Source of the DNA: Planctomycetota bacterium
Lineage (GTDB): Bacteria > Planctomycetota > Planctomycetia > Pirellulales > Lacipirellulaceae
Length of the DNA: 64,000 bases
Reading direction: 5' to 3'
Assembly: GCA_013152205.1 (NCBI GenBank)
Contig: JAADGV010000053.1
Coordinates: 93,564-157,563, forward strand
The first letter of the stretch is position 1. Each line of letters opens with the position of its first letter. Under the pieces are notes generated by a model. The model saw only the letters and a list, made by a program, of their open reading frames with translations, was not told the origin of the DNA and did not search any database. Of the stretch, positions 47,395 to 54,823 are shown piece by piece. The position numbers were made by a program, and so were the translations under genes.

Positions 47395-48681
47395 TTACTG
47401 CGGCTTGATGGTCGCCTGCAGCTTGCCTTTGTTGTCAAGCAGCCGGGCTGGCGAATCGTTGACTCGCAAATAGAGCGTAGCATCGACCGCCGGCTTAATG
47501 ACTGCCTGCAACCCAATCGCAATGGGCGGCGGTAGGCGGCCTTCCCCGTCGCTTCTCAGCAGCCCAAGCAACATTCCCATAGGCTGGCCCTCGTGGTACT
47601 CCAAAGTCACGCCGCCCGGCTCGCAAGGCCACGGCTGCGAATCTTTAGCTATTTGGTACGTCCCCGTAGCAGAAATACGATACGATTGCCCCGCTTTCAA
47701 CTGCCAACCGGTCGATTGCCAACCTCGATCGGCAGCGACCGTTATCGTGTCTTCTTTCTCAACCACCGCGGCTGGAGTGTGAGAGATCGTCATCCGCCGT
47801 GCATCGTAGCCGTAGTCTAACGTCGCTAGAAACACGTTCCACTCAAACTGCAAGTCTTCCCAATCTTGGCGAAACAACTTGCGAAATCGTAAATTGAACT
47901 TCAGATCGGCGACATACGCAGGCAGTTGGCGAAATTGTTCTCGTAATTGCAAATGCGAATCTAAAAACTTACACATCGCCCAGCACCAAGCGTATTGGTC
48001 GGTCGACATCGCCTCACGCGAATTAAACGCCATCACGTCGCCCAACGTCAAAGCTTCACCCGCCTGGTACGCATTTCGCACCAACTTAATTCGCCCCCAC
48101 ATGGGCACCTCTTCTCGGCTCGTCGGCATCGACGCAAGAGTTAGATTGGCACCTTCCCAACAATGGGTACCTAGCAGCTCAGCCATTCCCTCTCGATACC
48201 ATCCCGCCCCAGCGCCGCCCAACTGGGTCTGCATGAACCCATGCGTCCCTTCATGCAACAATAGGTGGCGGCGATAGTAGTCGCTCGGCTGTTCGTCCAA
48301 CCATAACTCGTAGTCCCAAGCATAACCATTCACAAAATCGGTACGTCCCTCGGGCATCAATCCAAGCGCAGCAAACTTCGCGCGGTCTTGCATCAGAAAA
48401 CCTTGCATCCGCCAATTGGTCAGCCGGGATTTCTCGACACCGAAATACGCAGCCCACTGCTGAACTGCCTTGTCGAACACCAGCGGCAATTCGTCAACCG
48501 CGTTACTCGCCGGCAAATCGGTATAAAGCCACAGGTGCCGCCCGACAATTTTGCGAATCCCCACCTGAGCCGCCCGACGCTCGTCGACCCGACGAAAAGA
48601 AGGCCGCTCTGCCGCCGTCGCAATAGGCACGGCAAGGGCTGAGCAGAGTGCCAGACTCAGCATTGCGAGTCGTGTGGTCAT
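47395..48681 (-). CDS. Secreted putative metallopeptidase with C-terminal beta-sandwich
   Basis: 428 residues from the ATG at 48681, which puts a signal peptide (LAMLSLALCSALAVPIATAAE) at the start. The longer frame upstream runs into the decayed toxin gene. A zinc motif HEGTH (LLLHEGTHGFMQ) with downstream GMAELLG is reminiscent of DUF1570-like gluzincins. The last 130 residues form a beta-rich domain (GWQSTGWQLKAGQSYRISATGTYQIAKDSQPWPCEPGGVTLEY) of the kind seen in PA-IL-like carbohydrate-binding modules. Role unknown, likely exported. Confidence 0.8.
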   Translation of the reverse strand: MTTRLAMLSLALCSALAVPIATAAERPSFRRVDERRAAQVGIRKIVGRHLWLYTDLPASNAVDELPLVFDKAVQQWAAYFGVEKSRLTNWRMQGFLMQDRAKFAALGLMPEGRTDFVNGYAWDYELWLDEQPSDYYRRHLLLHEGTHGFMQTQLGGAGAGWYREGMAELLGTHCWEGANLTLASMPTSREEVPMWGRIKLVRNAYQAGEALTLGDVMAFNSREAMSTDQYAWCWAMCKFLDSHLQLREQFRQLPAYVADLKFNLRFRKLFRQDWEDLQFEWNVFLATLDYGYDARRMTISHTPAAVVEKEDTITVAADRGWQSTGWQLKAGQSYRISATGTYQIAKDSQPWPCEPGGVTLEYHEGQPMGMLLGLLRSDGEGRLPPPIAIGLQAVIKPAVDATLYLRVNDSPARLLDNKGKLQATIKPQ

Positions 48682-48696
48682 CTCCAGCGCAGCACG

Positions 48697-48899
48697 AACC
48701 CATGCTGCGTAGCTCTGCGTCGATATCCCTATCCCTTGCGCCATGGATTATCCTCACTTAACTGAATTGCATCCGGATGTTCGACGTAGAAAATCACATG
48801 ATTTGGAAACCCTTGCACTCGACTGCTTCTCAGGTTTGCGAGTTCAGAATACTCCACATTGAACTCTCCCGGTACCAGGTTGGCAATCTCATCGTATAA
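48697..48899 (-). pseudogene. Decayed ParE/RelE-type toxin gene, truncated and frameshifted
   Basis: Two adjacent minus-strand frames join to a ParE C-terminal half. The first reads FNVEYSELANLRSSRVQGFPNHVIFYVEHPDAIQ and ends in a different frame from VRIIHGARDRDIDAEL (from 48757). ParE proteins have GF-x2-HLIFY...GIEVVRVLHGARD without a break, so one frameshift near 48757 is implied. The 5' part is replaced by an R1 repeat at 48901. No antitoxin gene is visible. The remains overlap the region just before the secreted peptidase start. Confidence 0.7.
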
Positions 48900-48900
48900 A

Positions 48901-49090
48901 GCGCTAAGTCGCAAAGGAAACAAGAAAAAAGGAAAGGATTTTCTCGCAGAGACGCGGAGACAGCAGAGAAAAACGAAATATTGCAGCTCTGCCGTCTCCG
49001 CGTCTCTGCGAGATCCAATTGCCATACGAAGCCGTGTGTGAGAGATTGAGAGGCTGGATTACCCCATTCTTTGCGTCTCTGCGAGAGCCT
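48901..49090. repeat. Palindromic repeat R1, copy C
   Basis: GCGCTAAGTCGCAAAGGAAA, then TCTCGCAGAGACGCGGAGAC and the inverted GTCTCCGCGTCTCTGCGAGA (to 49012), with a further partial arm at 49069-49088. It has truncated the 5' end of the ParE-type gene. Confidence 0.8.
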
Positions 49091-49190
49091 AAATTTGGGT
49101 CTGGCTCGTGAAGTCTTCCGGTGCTGATGATACAAAGGCCGGATAACGATGCAGAGAATGTGTTACTCCGGACGCAGATAGACCATTGCT

Positions 49191-49248
49191 CCAGGGTGCG
49201 CCGCTACGCGACGACCCTGGGCTACGGTGTGAAACGCCTTCGGCGTAG
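49191..49248. repeat. Palindromic intergenic repeat CCAGGGT...ACCCTGG
   Basis: CCAGGGTGCGCCGCTACGCGACGACCCTGG forms a stem with 7-base outer and inner GC-rich pairs, followed by ACGCCTTCGGCGT, another small hairpin. I know similar elements as common intergenic repeats in planctomycetes. Together with R1 copy C it fills the 49.0-49.4 kb gap, which has no gene. Confidence 0.55.
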
Positions 49249-49433
49249 ATATGGGGATGGATTGCACGCGCCGTTTCGTATGGCCGAAGGTTTTTTTCAC
49301 CCTTGGCCGACCCTTAGCCACTAGAATTCCTAGATAGCGAGAATTTTTACCGTAGAAATTGTGCCACTAGGTGTGCTACGTTGGCGGGCACATTGATGGT
49401 ATCAAACTAAGCCCCGGCAATTGGGGTATTAAG

Positions 49434-49479
49434 AGAGCCCGATGTTGGACAAGTGGGTCCGACGTCGGGCTCTTTTTTT
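49434..49479 (+). terminator. Strong intrinsic terminator before the phage-like module
   Basis: A 17-base stem AGAGCCCGATGTTGGAC/GTCCGACGTCGGGCTCT (two wobble pairs) with a 6-base loop AAGTGG, followed by eight T. A smaller hairpin CCCCGGCAATTGGGG precedes it (49412-49426). It points along the plus strand, toward the genes it precedes, so it may insulate the module or act as a leader attenuator. Confidence 0.85.
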
Positions 49480-49501
49480 GCGCCTGGAGGTATATGCCCA
49501 C

Positions 49502-50092
49502 GTGGAAGTAGAGAATCGTAACTTGGTGAAACTTTCGGAGCAGGCGCCCGAGATTCGCAATGGCGACCTGTTGCTGTTTCGTGGCCATGGGATGGTGTCG
49601 CGACTGATCGCCGTAGCAGGTCGAAGTCAGTACACCCATGCTGCTCGAGCCGTTTGGTGGGGAGACATGTTGTTTTGTTGCGAAGTACGCGAGTTGAAAG
49701 GCGGACGGGCGGTTACGCTTGAAAGCCAAGTTCGCAAATACGCGGGTTTTATCGATGTATTTGAGGCCAACCCGAGTCGGCGTTGGAAAAACTACGATCG
49801 CTCTGGAGCCGTGCGATACATGCGGCGGCTGGCTGGCTGCGACTACGGATATCTCGGCGTGATGAAGGCGGCGTTGCAGTATCTCCCACTGTGGCGCTTC
49901 TTGGTTCGTCCAGATATGAATGACAAAAAGAGAACCAGCCAGCCGCCCTTCTGTTCGCAGGCTTGTGCGATGGCCGATCGCCTTGGAGGGGGCGTCGATC
50001 CGGTGCCGCATCTGGCCGATCGGGTTACCGAGCCGGGGGATCTCGCTCGCAGTCCGTTCTACCGTTACCGCTTTACTTTGGCAGAGGTATGA
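49502..50092 (+). CDS. YiiX-like permuted papain (NlpC/P60 superfamily) protein
   Basis: 196 residues. The GTG at 49502 is chosen because GGAGG lies 11 bases before it, while the ATG at 49442 falls inside the terminator stem. The motif GDLLLFRG...SRYTHAAR-like (RSQYTHAARAVW) carries the His and PPFCSQACAMA the Cys of the permuted fold used by YiiX/YebB-type amidases and lipid-acting enzymes. As the first gene of the phage-like module it could be a lysis or wall-acting enzyme, but the fold does not prove that. One base separates its stop from the next start. Confidence 0.72.
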   Translation: MEVENRNLVKLSEQAPEIRNGDLLLFRGHGMVSRLIAVAGRSQYTHAARAVWWGDMLFCCEVRELKGGRAVTLESQVRKYAGFIDVFEANPSRRWKNYDRSGAVRYMRRLAGCDYGYLGVMKAALQYLPLWRFLVRPDMNDKKRTSQPPFCSQACAMADRLGGGVDPVPHLADRVTEPGDLARSPFYRYRFTLAEV

Positions 50093-50093
50093 A

Positions 50094-51227
50094 ATGACGG
50101 TTTTTATTGTTGAGAAACGGTTTGCGTTGTCGGCGTCGGTTGGTTGGCGCTGGCTGGTTGTAGCGCTGCTGGTGCTGCTTAGCTCTTGTGCGGCAGTTCA
50201 AGCGGTTGCATCGGAAACCCGTTCGGCCGTTTGTCGAATCTACAACCAATTGAATGGCCAACAAAACATAGGCAGCGGAACGCTGGTTGATCGAACCAGT
50301 GATGGGCGTCAGGGGTTGGTGCTGACTTGTGCTCATTTGTTCGGTGAAGGCGTCGGCGACATCGTGGTTGATTTCCCCGGGAAAAAGTCGCACGGTGCCA
50401 AATTGGTGGGGATCGATCGTCAGGCCGATCTTGCCGCGCTGGTGATTGCCAATCCAAGCAGTATGCCGGTTTCTATTTCTGCGGAGGTTGCCCAAGCGGC
50501 GAGGCTACACGCATGTGGCTACGGATCAGACGGGCAGTATCGTTGTGCTGTTGGACCAGTTGTCGGGCAGGCTTCGGCGCCGGGCCAAATGAGTTTGTTG
50601 ATTGCCGACGGTGTTCGATCGGGTGACTCGGGCGGCGGCGTTTTCGACAATCGGGGTAATTTGGTTGCGGTGGTCTGGGGAGAATCCCAGGGAGTTACCT
50701 ATGCCAGTTATGGTCGGCCATTGCGACAATTTCTCGATCGAATGCGTGGGCAGCCAACGGCAAATGCTTCTGCCTGTCGTGATGGTGTTTGCCCACAGCC
50801 TCAGCAACCGTTAAGGCGAAGGCAGCCGGAGCGAAACAAACAGCCGCCCATTGACGACCCGCGTTGGACGCAGCTACAGGCTCAGATCGATCGCTTGCGA
50901 AAAGAAAAACAGGATCGTGGCGACTACGTCCTTCGCACGGATATCACAGACTTGGCTCGAACGGAGGAAATCCGTCGGATCGAAACCGAGGGCGCGAAAC
51001 GGCATGCGGGCTTAATCGAGAGAATTCAAACACTTGGGCAACAAGCCCGTAGTGCGGGTATGGGCCGGGCAGCTGGGATGGCAACCGTTGGTTTACTGGG
51101 TTTGAGTGGGCCAGCCGGGTGGGGAGTGTTAGCTGCTATGACCGTAGGAGGTTGGTGGTTGGGTAATCGTGGGAAACGCAAAGCAAACGGCGCCCGAGGT
51201 CGCCGTCGCCGAGCGTTTCTGGGCTAA
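50094..51227 (+). CDS. Membrane-anchored trypsin-like serine protease
   Basis: 377 residues from the ATG at 50094. A signal sequence (WLVVALLVLLSSCAAVQAVA, with a possible lipobox Cys32) is followed by a chymotrypsin-fold domain with His81 (LTCAHLF), Asp112 (QADLAALVI) and Ser179 (RSGDSGGGVF). Then come a Pro/Gln/Arg linker, a coiled coil (QAQIDRLRKEKQDRGDYV) and a C-terminal membrane helix (GLLGLSGPAGWGVLAAMTVGGWWLG) with a basic end. A protease of this type at the head of a phage module is unusual. Confidence 0.8.
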   Translation: MTVFIVEKRFALSASVGWRWLVVALLVLLSSCAAVQAVASETRSAVCRIYNQLNGQQNIGSGTLVDRTSDGRQGLVLTCAHLFGEGVGDIVVDFPGKKSHGAKLVGIDRQADLAALVIANPSSMPVSISAEVAQAARLHACGYGSDGQYRCAVGPVVGQASAPGQMSLLIADGVRSGDSGGGVFDNRGNLVAVVWGESQGVTYASYGRPLRQFLDRMRGQPTANASACRDGVCPQPQQPLRRRQPERNKQPPIDDPRWTQLQAQIDRLRKEKQDRGDYVLRTDITDLARTEEIRRIETEGAKRHAGLIERIQTLGQQARSAGMGRAAGMATVGLLGLSGPAGWGVLAAMTVGGWWLGNRGKRKANGARGRRRRAFLG

Positions 51228-51567
51228 GCAAGATCAACCGAGATGTGAAAAGTCGGCTAGCGATTGCCCCGGCGGCCAAGCTGAAAAGGAGGCCACCGCA
51301 AAGCAAGCGGTGCATACGTTTCGAGAAGTACGTCAACCGATCGAGCGTGACGACGATGAGACTCGCCAACTTTTACGACTTTCGCAACTCGAAGGACGTG
51401 ATCCGTTACAAGACGCAGTTGCAGGTCGCCTTGCACTCGACCGACTCGACGCGGTTGCCGACGGTGATGTTGACACGAACAAGGCGCGGTGGGCCGACGA
51501 ATTGAGACGCGAACTACGCGAACGATTTAACGACATCGCCCCCACGAAATTTGAAGTGCCACGGTAG
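51169..51567 (+). CDS. Small acidic helical protein, phage-like module
   Basis: 132 residues from a GTG that lies inside the end of the protease gene (overlap 59 bases). The second half is strongly helical and charged (RDDDETRQLLRLSQLEGRDPLQDAV; ARWADELRRELRERF). I do not recognise it. A second open frame (51245-51505) on the same strand is also protein-like, so the choice of frame is not certain; this one spans the whole gap to the next gene. Confidence 0.5.
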   Translation: MGNAKQTAPEVAVAERFWAKQDQPRCEKSASDCPGGQAEKEATAKQAVHTFREVRQPIERDDDETRQLLRLSQLEGRDPLQDAVAGRLALDRLDAVADGDVDTNKARWADELRRELRERFNDIAPTKFEVPR

Positions 51568-51623
51568 TTAGCGAAAAATCGAACCAGCGTTTACTTACTA
51601 AAGATGCCATAGGAGACCAGATT

Positions 51624-52307
51624 ATGCCAGCAGGTGATCCCGGGAAAGAACAATTTCGCCGAGCAATTGTCGAGTTTCGAAATCTACACATCGTCGCCGC
51701 GTTGGGGCCATTGCTCGATTTTCGTAGCGAGGTTGTGTCGAACGATGAGTTTGGAGTTCGAGGAGGCTTGGACGAAACGACGAAGAACCACTACATCGAT
51801 CATTTATTGGTAAGCGACCGCATGCGTCGGCGGGTGACTTACAATCCAGACAAAGCGCCGCTAGGCGATCTAATCGAACAGGCAACGAACTCAAACGAAA
51901 CGCTGCTCGGCTCGACGAATCCCTTTGGAGGTGACGAAGTGCAAGAAGCTCCCGGCGGCTTGGTGGCTTTGCCGTGGGCCCTGGATGGGACTGATCCCAA
52001 CATTCCGCTGGCCAGTCAACTCAATTTTCGTAGCCAGAATGCATTGATTCTCTTAGGCGCTGTTGATCGGGCGGTGGTGAATTGGACTCGGCTAGAAAGT
52101 CGCTTCCGCAGCACGTTTATCTACGTCAAAGATTCGATGCGGATGTATGGCAATTATGTGCAGATTCTCGAATATCTCAATGCGTTTGCTGGCGATGTGA
52201 ATCGTGTGGACATGGCTGCCGGAGTGCGACCGACCGAGGAGCCACTTGGCCCGACGGATTCGCCCAATCTAAGAAGTGAAACCGCAGGTGGTACGTCGCT
52301 CAAATAG
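51624..52307 (+). CDS. Hypothetical phage-module protein
   Basis: 227 residues, soluble, no signal. Blocks such as FRSEVVSNDEFGVRGGLDETTKNHYIDHLLVSDRMRRRVTYNPDKAP and a helical second half (VVNWTRLESRFRSTFIYVKDSMRMYGNYVQILEYLNAF) are visible but match no family I know. Preceded by AGGAGAC 14 bases before the ATG. It lies in a run of same-strand genes with short gaps. Confidence 0.7.
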   Translation: MPAGDPGKEQFRRAIVEFRNLHIVAALGPLLDFRSEVVSNDEFGVRGGLDETTKNHYIDHLLVSDRMRRRVTYNPDKAPLGDLIEQATNSNETLLGSTNPFGGDEVQEAPGGLVALPWALDGTDPNIPLASQLNFRSQNALILLGAVDRAVVNWTRLESRFRSTFIYVKDSMRMYGNYVQILEYLNAFAGDVNRVDMAAGVRPTEEPLGPTDSPNLRSETAGGTSLK

Positions 52308-52327
52308 CACGAAAGTAGGCATCTGAG

Positions 52328-52606
52328 TTGTCGAATCCACGAAAAATTGAGCTTGGTTGGCCAGCAGCCGCGACGATGATCGCCGCGATGATCGGCGCGG
52401 CTGCGACCTCGATCACTTGGGCGATAGCCCCTGCGTCTCCCGCAGACGGGGCAGCTGAAATTCGCTACGCAACGTCGCGTGAAATTGGCGAGGTGAAAGC
52501 GAGGCTGGATGCGATCGAGCACTCCAGTCGACAGATGCGAACCGAATTGCGGGCCGATATCAAAGAGCTACGAGAACTAACTCAACGGTTGATCAATCAG
52601 AATTAG
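52328..52606 (+). CDS. Small membrane protein with coiled coil
   Basis: 92 residues from a TTG start. One membrane helix (AAATMIAAMIGAAATSITWAIA) is followed by a heptad-patterned helix (EIRYATSREIGEVKARLDAIEHSSRQMRTELRADIKELRELTQRL). The layout resembles small phage membrane proteins such as inner-membrane spanins or accessory holins, but no diagnostic motif is present. It lies between two unknown or DNA-related genes. Confidence 0.55.
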   Translation: MSNPRKIELGWPAAATMIAAMIGAAATSITWAIAPASPADGAAEIRYATSREIGEVKARLDAIEHSSRQMRTELRADIKELRELTQRLINQN

Positions 52607-52630
52607 GATTCCGGAAGGAAAGGATATTTC

Positions 52631-53194
52631 GTGCAAATACGCGATCGAATTAAAGAGCTGCGGCGGGTACGTGCTGGTGATTTAATTCCCCACACGAAGA
52701 ACTGGCGCACTCATCCCGATGCTCAGCGTGATGTCTTGCGGGGTGTGCTGGCCGATATAGGCTATGCCGACGCGTTATTAGTGCGTGAGTTTCCCGACGG
52801 CGGTTTACAGATTATCGACGGGCACCTTCGCGCAGAAACCACGCCCGATGCACAGGTGCCGGTGCTGGTGCTCGATATCAGTGAAGAAGAGGCCGAGAAA
52901 ATCCTGCTCACTCACGACCCGCTGGCAGCCATGGCATCTGCGGATCAAGAGAAAATTCACGAGTTGGTGCAAGCCAGCGAATTTGAAAACGAGCATGTTA
53001 CCGAGATGCTCGCTCAGCTTGAACGCGACGCCCAACAAGCCAATCAGGTGCTGGACGAAGCCCTGGCACCCAGTGAAGTTGAGATTCCTGAGTTGTATCA
53101 AGTGGTGATCCAGTGCGAAAACGAGGAAGAGCAACAGGCGATGTTCGAGCGAATGCGTAAGGAGGGCTATCGATGCCGAGTCTTGACGTTGTAG
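52631..53194 (+). CDS. ParB/Srx-domain protein of the phage-like module
   Basis: 187 residues from a GTG start preceded by GGAAGGAAAGG. The N-terminal ParB-type domain reads AGDLIPHTKNWRTHPDAQRDVLRGVLADIGYADALLVREFPDGGLQIIDGHLRAE, the classic P-x-N-R ... DGHxR pattern. It is followed by an acidic helical part. It lacks the DNA-binding helix-turn-helix of partition ParB. Its end overlaps the next gene by 22 bases, so translation is probably coupled. Phage proteins of this type often accompany DNA-modifying enzymes or methyltransferases. Confidence 0.82.
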   Translation: MQIRDRIKELRRVRAGDLIPHTKNWRTHPDAQRDVLRGVLADIGYADALLVREFPDGGLQIIDGHLRAETTPDAQVPVLVLDISEEEAEKILLTHDPLAAMASADQEKIHELVQASEFENEHVTEMLAQLERDAQQANQVLDEALAPSEVEIPELYQVVIQCENEEEQQAMFERMRKEGYRCRVLTL

Positions 53195-54291
53195 TTAGTT
53201 GCCCCGTATTCGACTCGTTTCGCGTACAGCAAGTTGCAGGCATGTTTGATATTCCGCTAGCCGACAAGTGTACCGAACAGTTCAATGTTGAATTGCCCGC
53301 ACTTGATGAGCCTTGGCAGATCGGGCTCATTGTGGGGCCTTCTGGTAGCGGCAAGAGCACCGTGGCGCGAGAAGCTTTTGCGAAAGAACTCTATCGCAAG
53401 CGAGAGTGGTCTACCGAAAAGGCTGTGATTGATTGTTTCGAGGATCTGCCCGTGCGAAAAGTGATCGAGTTGTTTACGGCCGTGGGATTTAGCTCGCCGC
53501 CTTCATGGGTGAAGCCGTATCAGGTGCTCAGTTGTGGCGAGCAATTTCGTTGTGACCTGGCCCGTGCTTTGGGAGCTGGGAGCGAGAGTTCTAAAGATTC
53601 GAATGCCCAATCAAAAACGCCTTTGGTTGTTTTTGATGAGTATACGAGTGTGGTTGATCGCAATGTTGCGAAGGCTTGTTCGGCGGCCATTGCAAAAGGT
53701 ATCCATCGCGAAACGATTCCGTGTCGGTTTGTCGCCGTGACATGTCATTACGACGTGGCGGACTGGTTGGAGGCCGATTGGGTGCTTGATATGGCCACAG
53801 GTCGGCTAGAACGGAGGCGTCTTCGGCGTCCCCGCATCGACGTGGAAGTCCATCGCTGTCGGCTGGAAGCTTGGCGATTGTTTGCGAGACATCACTATTT
53901 GAGCGGTACGTTGGCACCTAGTGCTCGCTGTTATTTGGCGACATGGGAAGGAGAGCCGGTTGCGTTTTGTGCAACGCTGCCGGTGATTGCCAAGAAAAAC
54001 CACCGGCGATTTACGCGAATCGTCACGCTGCCAGACTATCAGGGAATGGGGATCGGAATGCGCGTGGTTGCTGCCGTTGCGTCACTTCATCGTCAAGAGG
54101 GGCACCGCATCAATGTCACCAGTAGCCACCCGGCGCTGATTCGTCACTGTCGGCATTCAGCAATCTGGAAGACGGTCAACGTAAAGAGAATGGGGTCTAG
54201 CAAGACGTTGTTCTCATGTCGTAATACGTCGACCAAGTATCGAAGCTCGGCTGGCCGCGCTGTAGTGTCGTTTGAATACATTGGCACTTAG
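53173..54291 (+). CDS. ABC-type ATPase fused to a Mom-like GNAT acyltransferase
   Basis: 372 residues. The N-terminal half is an ABC-class ATPase: Walker A GPSGSGKS (55-62), variant signature LSCGE (119-123) in place of LSGGQ, and Walker B LVVFDE (151-156). No membrane segment accompanies it, so it is not a transporter. The C-terminal half (about 225-372) is a GNAT fold with HHYLSG (240-245), AFCATLP and the acetyl-CoA loop DYQGMGIG (288-295). The HHYLSG block is what I recall from phage proteins related to Mu Mom, which alters adenine in DNA. With the overlapping ParB-domain gene it suggests a phage DNA-modification unit; this function is inference. Confidence 0.78.
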   Translation: MPSLDVVVSCPVFDSFRVQQVAGMFDIPLADKCTEQFNVELPALDEPWQIGLIVGPSGSGKSTVAREAFAKELYRKREWSTEKAVIDCFEDLPVRKVIELFTAVGFSSPPSWVKPYQVLSCGEQFRCDLARALGAGSESSKDSNAQSKTPLVVFDEYTSVVDRNVAKACSAAIAKGIHRETIPCRFVAVTCHYDVADWLEADWVLDMATGRLERRRLRRPRIDVEVHRCRLEAWRLFARHHYLSGTLAPSARCYLATWEGEPVAFCATLPVIAKKNHRRFTRIVTLPDYQGMGIGMRVVAAVASLHRQEGHRINVTSSHPALIRHCRHSAIWKTVNVKRMGSSKTLFSCRNTSTKYRSSAGRAVVSFEYIGT

Positions 54292-54358
54292 CTGCCTATT
54301 GCGACTTTGAAACTACACCCAATCAATTAACACTATCTCGTACTGACAGACTATTCCA

Positions 54359-54823
54359 TTGAACGACGAACAAAAGCAAGAGATCTGTGCGATTATCTCG
54401 ATAGGTTGCGATCGAGAGACGGCATGCAAATACCTCGGCTGGTCGGCTACTCAGCTTCGTCGAGAGCAGAGACACGACGCCCGTTTTGCCAAACGGCTAG
54501 CCCGTGCCGAGGCAACGCCGGAGTTAAGCCACATGCAAAATTTACGAAATGCCGCCCGGGACGAGAAGCATTGGCGAGCTTCGGTGTGGTGGCTCGAGCG
54601 ACGGGCTCCCGAACGATATGGCCGACGGGCTCCTGATGCGATCTCGGCAGACCAACTTCGACAGGTAATCGAACAACTGGCCGAGGTTATTGTCGAGGGA
54701 GTAGCCAGTCAGTCGGAGCGAGAGCAGTTGTTAGATCGATTTACAGAAATTGCCTCCAACGTCCACGGCGACGAGTCGGGGGAGTTGGCCAACGGTGCGG
54801 AAGAGTCAGGGAGCGAATCATGA
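54359..54823 (+). CDS. Probable small terminase subunit
   Basis: 154 residues from a TTG start (no better codon nearby). The N-terminus has a helix-turn-helix-like part (EICAIISIGCDRETACKYLGWSATQLRREQ), the middle a helical part with WWLERRAPERYGRR, and the end is acidic. Position directly before the large subunit, with the ATGA overlap, is the main support. It should recognise packaging sites on phage DNA. Confidence 0.72.
   Translation: MNDEQKQEICAIISIGCDRETACKYLGWSATQLRREQRHDARFAKRLARAEATPELSHMQNLRNAARDEKHWRASVWWLERRAPERYGRRAPDAISADQLRQVIEQLAEVIVEGVASQSEREQLLDRFTEIASNVHGDESGELANGAEESGSES

Noticed and set aside
48729..49025. 98-residue minus-strand open frame as an intact gene
   Set aside because: Its first half translates R1 repeat sequence and its second half is only a fragment of a ParE-type toxin whose end is in another frame.
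49442..49501. Upstream ATG of the YiiX-like gene
   Set aside because: It lies in the stem of a strong terminator and has no ribosome site; the GTG at 49502 has GGAGG.
51245..51505. 86-residue alternative frame in the phage-like module
   Set aside because: Protein-like in part, but the 51169-51567 frame is longer, covers the gap better and has a regular helical pattern; kept only as an uncertainty.
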